Shown here: one piece after another, positions 7,663-11,540 of the stretch | How the letters are laid out: the number at the start of each line of letters is the position of its first letter | How positions within the stretch are numbered: the first letter of the stretch is position 1 | Assembly (NCBI GenBank): GCA_023417665.1 | Contig: JAEZFA010000086.1 | Location: forward strand, 1-11,540 | Length of the DNA: 11,540 nt | Direction of reading: 5' to 3' | Source: Pseudomonadota bacterium | GTDB taxonomy: Bacteria > Pseudomonadota > Alphaproteobacteria > Rhizobiales > Xanthobacteraceae | Made by a program: the position numbers and the translations under genes | Notes under the pieces: generated by a model | What the model saw: only the letters and a program-made list of their open reading frames with translations | Told to the model about the DNA's origin: nothing | Database searches by the model: none

Positions 7663-7677
7663 TTGGTCTATAGAATC
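7660..7677. promoter_or_regulatory. Putative TetR operator, site B (tetR/methyltransferase divergent promoter)
   Basis: CTATTGGTCTATAGAATC matches the reverse complement of site A (6903-6920) in 16 of 18 bases. A further half-copy, TTGATCTAT (7651-7659), precedes TTGGTCTAT (7663-7671) at a 12-base offset, so a second dimer could bind here. The site lies between tetR and the methyltransferase gene, over the predicted -10 of the latter. The repeat is seen directly; binding by the adjacent TetR protein is inferred. Confidence 0.6.
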
Positions 7678-7710
7678 CGGTGCAAAGCCGGTAGCCCGGG
7701 AGTAACGCCA

Positions 7711-8820
7711 ATGGCTCTTGCGTCAGGCCGTCCACCATTCCGCGCCGATCATGTCGGCAGCTTGTTGCGCCCGCCGGCGTTGCGGCAGGCTTTCAAGCAG
7801 CACAATAACGGATCGATTGACGACGCCAAGTTCGCGGAGATTCAGGACGACTGCATTCGCGATGTTCTCAGGCTGCAGGAAAGCACCGGGCTTGAGGTTG
7901 CGAACGATGGCGAGTTTCGTCGTGGATCGTATTGGAGCCGCTTTGTCGAGCGTACGGAAGGCTTCGACATCAAGGGCGCGGTTTTCACGTTCCGCGACGA
8001 CACCGGCCACGAATATGAGTTCACGGCTCCTTATGCGAGCAGGAAAATCAAGCGCGTCCAGCCGCTCGCGGTAGACGAGTTTGATTTCGTGAAGGCAAAC
8101 ACCAAGCTGACGCCGAAAGTGACGATTCCCGCGCCCTCAACGATGCACTTCTATCGGTGCAGCGATTTTTCCGACAAGGGTATTTACCCGGACGCGAAAA
8201 GCTTCTTCCGCGATCTCGGCAAGGTCTTTCAGGAAGAAATCGCGGACCTTGCGAAATCCGGCTGCGAGTATGTCCAGCTCGATGAAGTCGCGATTGCGAT
8301 GCTTTGCGATCCCGCCATCCGCGACAAGGTGAAATCGGTGGGGCAGGATCCTGACGAGCTTGTCGATCTCTATATCGATGCCATCAACGAGGCCGTGTCC
8401 GTGCTGCCGTCCAGTGTTCGCGTTGGCGTCCATATGTGCCGTGGCAATCTCAAGGGACATTACCTCGCTGCCGGAGGCTACGAAGACATTGCCGAGCGCT
8501 TCTTTAGCCGTGCGAAGATCAACCACTTCCTGCTTGAGTTTGACACGGCGCGCGCAGGTGATTTCTCGCCATTGCGGTTCGTGCCGAAAGGCGTAGGCGT
8601 CGTGCTCGGCCTTGTGACCAGCAAGGCGCCGCAACTGGAAAATCCTGACGATCTCAAGCGGCGCGTGGACGAGGCGACGAAGCATATCGATCTGGATCGC
8701 CTCGCGATCAGCCCGCAATGCGGCTTTGCTTCAACGGTGGCGGGCAATCCCGTGACGGAGGATGACGAGCGCGCGAAGTTGAAACTGTGCGTCGATACGG
8801 CGAGGGCAATCTGGGGATAG
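7711..8820 (+). CDS. Core MetE-like (cobalamin-independent methionine synthase C-terminal) zinc methyltransferase
   Basis: A 369-residue protein corresponding to only the catalytic C-terminal barrel of MetE, which in full-length MetE follows a similar-sized N-terminal domain. It opens PPFRADHVGSLLRPPALRQA, typical of this short family (compare Bacillus YxjG/YxjH). The zinc-binding set is complete: His241 and Cys243 (VHMCRGN), Glu276 (LLEFD) and Cys337 (SPQCGFA). VQLDE at 188-192 matches the conserved Asp of the family. It should therefore be an active thiol methyltransferase, but the methyl donor and acceptor are unknown; short family members are often mislabelled as methionine synthase. The ATG at 7711 follows GGGAG by about eight bases, and the frame remains open upstream to 7633 only across the promoter. 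It is divergent from tetR and shares the proposed operator. Its stop faces the hydrolase gene 41 bases away. Confidence 0.9.
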   Translation: MALASGRPPFRADHVGSLLRPPALRQAFKQHNNGSIDDAKFAEIQDDCIRDVLRLQESTGLEVANDGEFRRGSYWSRFVERTEGFDIKGAVFTFRDDTGHEYEFTAPYASRKIKRVQPLAVDEFDFVKANTKLTPKVTIPAPSTMHFYRCSDFSDKGIYPDAKSFFRDLGKVFQEEIADLAKSGCEYVQLDEVAIAMLCDPAIRDKVKSVGQDPDELVDLYIDAINEAVSVLPSSVRVGVHMCRGNLKGHYLAAGGYEDIAERFFSRAKINHFLLEFDTARAGDFSPLRFVPKGVGVVLGLVTSKAPQLENPDDLKRRVDEATKHIDLDRLAISPQCGFASTVAGNPVTEDDERAKLKLCVDTARAIWG

Positions 8821-8827
8821 AAGTTTC

Positions 8828-8851
8828 CGAATGTAATTTTTATTACGTTCG
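8828..8851. terminator. AT-rich hairpin between convergent genes (possible bidirectional terminator)
   Basis: CGAATGTAAT (8828-8837) and ATTACGTTCG (8842-8851) form a 10-bp stem with one U-G wobble in the plus-strand RNA and a TTTT loop. It lies in the 41-base gap between the stops of the methyltransferase and hydrolase genes. No U run follows on either strand, so intrinsic termination would be weak. A role in separating convergent transcripts is inferred. Confidence 0.4.
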
Positions 8852-8861
8852 CGCGCTTGTC

Positions 8862-9692
8862 TCAAGACTTCGAAGAGCGGCCCGGCCGCAGAAAGCGGAT
8901 GGCTTCGGACGACAGCTCGGGAGCGGAGAGCACGCTTCGATGTCCGTAACCCTCAAGCTTGACGAGCGACGATCCCCGGCAAAGCGCATGAACGCGATCG
9001 CCTTCGCTGTGCGGCACCATCCGGTCTTTCTTGGCATAGACCAGGAGTAGTTCCTTGCCCGCGCCGGCGTAGCTGCCGCCGGCGGCAAGATCGTCCCACG
9101 TCATTCGAAATTCATCCGCGATGCTGTCCTTGTAACGGTTCATCACGGCCGTTCTCGGCGCGAAGCGCTCTTCGGCGGAATCAATCGAGAGAAACGGGTC
9201 GGCGGGCGAAGAGATGCAGATGTAGCGCTCGGCGCCGATCAGTCCGTGCCGCCGCGCCGCCATCATCGTGGTGCCGCCGGACGAATGTCCGATGAATGCG
9301 AATACGTCGGTGGCAAGCGCTTTCGTCAATGCTTCGATATCGCGTAGAAAGTAGTGCCAGCGCGTAGCGCGCAGGCCGGGTGCGCCATTGCCCGTGATGT
9401 CGGGGGCGACACACTTGTATCCTTGCGCTGCAAGCGCTGTCGCGAGGGGTGCCATTTGCGCGGCCCGTCCGTTCCAGCCATGCACGAGGATGACGAGCGG
9501 ACCGCTGCCCCACGCGAAGGCGGCGTGTTCGCCGTTTGCGCCGAACCGGAGTGCAGTGGCTGACGACATTGCTGCTGCTTCGTCTGCAACCAGCGCAACC
9601 TCCGAGGTCCGGCCGATCTGCGACATCATCAGCCGGCAGGCCGCGTCGTCCGGCAGCATTTTCATCAGCCAGCGCGTCATCGCTGTTTTCAT
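8862..9692 (-). CDS. Alpha/beta hydrolase
   Basis: Hydrolase of 276 residues with a complete alpha/beta fold signature. The oxyanion region HGWNG is at 71-75, the nucleophile elbow GHSSG at 135-139 (Ser137), the probable acid Asp223 is in LLVYAKKDRMVP, and the probable catalytic His251 is in LEGYGHRSV. The first 45 residues precede the core and may form a cap or helix; there is no clear signal peptide, so a cytoplasmic location is likely. The substrate is unknown; an ester or thioester is the default expectation. The ATG at 9692 follows AAGGA by six bases. The frame is open for another 29 residues upstream, but that stretch is Arg-rich, lacks family features and covers the divergent promoter region. 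It is divergent from the V4R-like gene (86 bases apart) and convergent with the methyltransferase gene. Confidence 0.88.
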   Translation of the reverse strand: MKTAMTRWLMKMLPDDAACRLMMSQIGRTSEVALVADEAAAMSSATALRFGANGEHAAFAWGSGPLVILVHGWNGRAAQMAPLATALAAQGYKCVAPDITGNGAPGLRATRWHYFLRDIEALTKALATDVFAFIGHSSGGTTMMAARRHGLIGAERYICISSPADPFLSIDSAEERFAPRTAVMNRYKDSIADEFRMTWDDLAAGGSYAGAGKELLLVYAKKDRMVPHSEGDRVHALCRGSSLVKLEGYGHRSVLSAPELSSEAIRFLRPGRSSKS

Positions 9693-9722
9693 TGAAATCC
9701 TTTTTCGTCTTCGGTCGGCATG

Positions 9723-9750
9723 TTGTCTTCTCGCGCAGAAGCAATAATGT
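9723..9750 (+). promoter_or_regulatory. Possible promoter and palindromic operator of the V4R-like gene
   Basis: TTGTCT (9723-9728) and TAATGT (9745-9750) are 16 bases apart and could be a -35/-10 pair. Between and over them lies an imperfect palindrome: TTG-T-CTTCT, five bases CGCGC, AGAAG-CAA (9723-9744). The -35 is therefore inside one arm, a common repressor arrangement. It sits in the 86-base divergent gap between the hydrolase and V4R-like genes. The promoter match is modest and the function is inferred. Confidence 0.35.
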
Positions 9751-9778
9751 CGGTTCGCGCGACGGAAAGGAAATTGCA

Positions 9779-10303
9779 ATGAAGCCGGCAGTGCCGATCG
9801 AGGTTGACGAGAAAACCGGGGTCTGGACCACCGATGGCATGCCCATGGTCTACATGCCGCGGCACTTTTTCCTGAACAATCATGTTGCGGTCGAGGAGAA
9901 GCTTGGCCGCGACGTCTATGCGAAGCAGCTTTACGACGCGGGCTATCTTTCGGCGTGGCAGTGGTGCGAACGGGAATCGGTTACGCACGGCCTGCGCGGT
10001 GTCGATGTGTTCCGCCATTACATGAAGCGGGTGTCGCAGCGCGGCTGGGCGCTGTTCACGGTCGTGACGGTCGACGAGAATACCGGTGCCGCGACGGTGC
10101 GGCTCGACAATTCGATCTTTGTTTTCCGCGATCCGCCGCCGCACGGCGAGAAGGTCTGTTACATGTTTGCCGGCTGGTTTCCCGGCGCGCTGGAATGGGC
10201 GGGAAAGAACATCGGAAAGGACTGGAAACTCACGGGCACTGAAGTGCAGTGCGCGTGCGAGGGAGCGCACGATCACTGCCTGTTCGAGGTTACACCGCGA
10301 TAA
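9779..10303 (+). CDS. Stand-alone V4R-like (4-vinyl reductase domain) protein
   Basis: A soluble 174-residue protein with no signal peptide, membrane segment or DNA-binding domain. The C-terminal part resembles a V4R small-molecule-binding domain: AGWFPGALEWAGK (131-143), then a cysteine cluster VQCACEGAHDHCLFEV (156-171) with Cys158, Cys160 and Cys167, matching the C-x-x-x-G-x-x-x-C ending of V4R proteins. V4R domains occur in BchJ-type proteins and as the sensor half of XylR/DmpR activators, where they bind hydrocarbons or aromatics. I recall similar alphaproteobacterial proteins being filed under a DUF (possibly DUF5943), but cannot confirm it. The role here is unknown; binding a ligand or metal is the best guess. 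The ATG at 9779 follows AAGGA by seven bases. It is divergent from the hydrolase gene, and its stop lies 14 bases from the convergent DUF1028 gene. Confidence 0.8.
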   Translation: MKPAVPIEVDEKTGVWTTDGMPMVYMPRHFFLNNHVAVEEKLGRDVYAKQLYDAGYLSAWQWCERESVTHGLRGVDVFRHYMKRVSQRGWALFTVVTVDENTGAATVRLDNSIFVFRDPPPHGEKVCYMFAGWFPGALEWAGKNIGKDWKLTGTEVQCACEGAHDHCLFEVTPR

Positions 10304-10317
10304 GCGCCGCCGCCGGC

Positions 10318-10980
10318 TCAGAACGGGTTGGGCGGGATCGCGTTCGGGTCCTTCACGCGCAGTACGAAATGATCGAGCTGCGGCTCGTAGACTTTCCACA
10401 GACGCTGCAATTCGCCGACCGGATCGTCGTGATCGTCGACCCGAAGATTGGTTTCTGCGAAGTCGAACTCATGCGCGACGAGAAGGGCTGCGGACCGTAC
10501 CGGATTGGTCTCGCCGCCTGCCTCAAGTCCGGCCACGAGCGAATCGAGCAAGCGATCGGCAATGTGTGCGTCGGGGCGCTTCGCATAGCCTTCCACCATG
10601 CGCTTCGGCAGTTCGGTCGATTTCAAAAGGTTGCCGACCGAAACGCATCCCGGGCCTTCGTAGCCGCCGTGCTTCGAGACGATGCTGCCGCCCGAGAAGT
10701 GCGCAGTCCGCCCGTCCTTGTCGACGACCGCGAGCTGACGCCAGCCGATGACATGGCCGGTACGCACAAGCTCGTCGATGGTTTCCTGCGCGTTTAGGCC
10801 TTTCTCGAGCAGATCAAGGCCGCGCGGTCCGAGCCGCGGGTCGGTGCGGTTCTGTGTCAGGACGGCGCCGACGCCGCCGCGCACGAAAGGGCATCGCGCG
10901 CCGACGGCGACGCTTGCGGTCGTGATCGCTACGCCGAACATGCCGGTGCGTTCGCAACGGGCGGCCAGGGAAAAGGTCAT
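10318..10980 (-). CDS. DUF1028 family protein (putative Ntn-hydrolase-like)
   Basis: A 220-residue protein that is DUF1028 along its whole length: MTFSLAARCERTGMFGVAIT at 1-20, the glycine-rich RGGVGAVLTQ (34-43), WRQLAVVDKDGRTAHFSG (80-97), VGNLL (115-119) and LRVDDHDDPVGEL (179-191). The biochemical function of the family is not established. I recall it being grouped with N-terminal-nucleophile hydrolases; if so, removal of Met1 would expose Thr2 as a nucleophile, as in proteasome subunits, which is inference. The ATG at 10980 follows AGGAAG. The gene is 33 bases downstream of the flavin reductase on the same strand and is probably co-transcribed with it. There is no signal peptide. Confidence 0.88.
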   Translation of the reverse strand: MTFSLAARCERTGMFGVAITTASVAVGARCPFVRGGVGAVLTQNRTDPRLGPRGLDLLEKGLNAQETIDELVRTGHVIGWRQLAVVDKDGRTAHFSGGSIVSKHGGYEGPGCVSVGNLLKSTELPKRMVEGYAKRPDAHIADRLLDSLVAGLEAGGETNPVRSAALLVAHEFDFAETNLRVDDHDDPVGELQRLWKVYEPQLDHFVLRVKDPNAIPPNPF

Positions 10981-11013
10981 GTCAACTTCCTGCTTGCTTC
11001 TCTGGAATAGGGG

Positions 11014-11502
11014 TCAGGCGGCGCGGCTGCAGTCGCTGCCGATCCTGTGGAAATTCCGCTGCGCGTAGACGAGCGGCGGCGTGCTCGTGACTTCCGCGGC
11101 AATGACCTCGCCGAGCACGATGACGTGGTCGCCGGCTTCCACGCGCTGGCGCACGACGCATTCAAGCTGCGTGGTTGCGCCATTGATGAGCGGCACGCTG
11201 GTGCGGCCGAAGCGGAAGGGGACGTCGCCGAATTTGTTGCCGCTGGATTTGGCGAAGTGCCGGGCGAGCGGTTCCTGATCGTGCGCGAGAATCGAAACGC
11301 CGAAATAGATGCCGCTCGCCAGTTCTTCGTTACAGGCGCTGGTGCGGGCAATGCAGATCAGCACCATCGGCGGCGTCATGGAAACGGAAGAGAACGCGCT
11401 GACGGTGATGCCGCGGAAGCGGCCCTCCATGTCGCGGAGCCCGATCACGGTCACGCCGGAGGCGAAGGTGCTCATGGCGTCGCGAAATTTTTGATCATCC
11501 AT
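11014..11502 (-). CDS. Flavin reductase (FMN-binding split-barrel, two-component monooxygenase partner)
   Basis: A 162-residue protein of the HpaC/NtaB-like flavin reductase family, which uses NAD(P)H to make free reduced flavin for a separate oxygenase. Family features in order: FRDAMSTFASGVTVIG (6-21), GITVSAFSSVSMTPPMVLI (31-49), the KSSGNKFGDVPF segment (85-96), GDHVIVLGEV (124-133) and LVYAQRNFHRI (144-154). The length is normal. No oxygenase component is visible in the window, so its partner may lie beyond the right edge. The ATG at 11502 begins MDDQKFRDAM, the usual start; its ribosome site is weak. A perfect palindrome lies 20 bases upstream. DUF1028 follows 33 bases downstream, so the two probably form one operon controlled from that palindrome. 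Confidence 0.92.
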   Translation of the reverse strand: MDDQKFRDAMSTFASGVTVIGLRDMEGRFRGITVSAFSSVSMTPPMVLICIARTSACNEELASGIYFGVSILAHDQEPLARHFAKSSGNKFGDVPFRFGRTSVPLINGATTQLECVVRQRVEAGDHVIVLGEVIAAEVTSTPPLVYAQRNFHRIGSDCSRAA

Positions 11503-11522
11503 CGTGCTTGCCGGGTTGCGTT

Positions 11523-11539
11523 CTGTATACTGTATACAG
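11523..11539. promoter_or_regulatory. Perfect operator-like palindrome upstream of the flavin reductase gene
   Basis: CTGTATAC and GTATACAG are perfect inverted repeats around one T, and CTGTATA is also directly repeated at 11523 and 11530. GTATAC-centred palindromes of this kind are common operators for GntR-family (FadR-type) regulators. It ends 20 bases before the flavin reductase ATG, in promoter position. The palindrome is directly seen; the regulator type is inferred and its gene is not in the window. Confidence 0.65.
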
Positions 11540-11540
11540 T

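Noticed and set aside
7672..7710. The leader before the core-MetE gene (CCGGTGCAAAGCCGG followed by GCCC and a GTAAC) recalls part of a cobalamin riboswitch core, which would make sense for a metE-type gene.
   Set aside because: Only a short stretch is alike. The predicted leader is about 40 bases, far too short for the roughly 200-base element, and no B12-box-like sequence lies between it and the ATG. A covariance-model search would settle it.
10304..10317. Terminator between the convergent V4R-like and DUF1028 genes.
   Set aside because: Only 14 GC-rich bases separate the stops, with no stable stem and no U run.

Overview
The window looks like chromosomal DNA of an alphaproteobacterium, probably in or near the Hyphomicrobiales (Bradyrhizobium, Rhodopseudomonas and Xanthobacteraceae-like relatives). 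The grounds are the GC-rich coding, the branched-chain-type ABC importer linked to an acyl-CoA ligase, the tRNA sequence and the protein flavour. This placement is an inference from style; no phylogenetic marker is present. No transposase, integrase, phage gene, CRISPR array or rRNA was seen.

Layout. (1) Bases 1-76 hold a complete tRNA with a CAU anticodon, best read as tRNA-Ile2 (lysidine type). (2) Bases 221-7597, all on the minus strand, hold a catabolic uptake unit. In transcription order it is a TetR-family regulator (7597-6953), an AMP-forming acyl-CoA ligase (6865-4982), a periplasmic substrate-binding protein (4958-3798), permeases LivH (3713-2844) and LivM (2851-1769), and ATPases LivF (1772-981) and LivG (988-221). 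The four membrane and ATPase genes overlap by 4-8 bases, livH starts with TTG and livM with GTG. A perfect 12-bp hairpin separates the binding-protein gene from livH. (3) Divergent from the regulator is a 369-residue MetE-C-terminal-like zinc methyltransferase (7711-8820, plus). (4) Next come an alpha/beta hydrolase (9692-8862, minus) and, divergent from it, a stand-alone V4R-like cysteine-containing protein (9779-10303, plus). (5) The right end has a DUF1028 protein (10980-10318, minus) downstream of a flavin reductase (11502-11014, minus). A perfect CTGTATAC-T-GTATACAG operator-like palindrome lies just upstream of the reductase, at the window edge.

How it fits together. The binding protein, LivHM and LivFG would import a small organic acid, and the ligase would trap it as a CoA thioester. 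The TetR protein is the obvious controller. An 18-base motif (16 of 18 identical) occurs in inverted orientation in front of the ligase (6903-6920) and between tetR and the methyltransferase gene (7660-7677), with an extra half-copy at 7651-7659. I propose this as the regulator's operator, which would put the methyltransferase in the same regulon as the importer and ligase. The substrate cannot be read from the sequence. Methyl transfer to or from the imported compound is a possibility, not a result.

The strongest leads for new biology are that shared operator with the orphan core-MetE protein, the stand-alone V4R protein with its own palindromic promoter region, and the DUF1028/flavin-reductase pair under a GntR-like operator. 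Every gap between genes is shorter than 150 bases, so no large stretch is unexplained.
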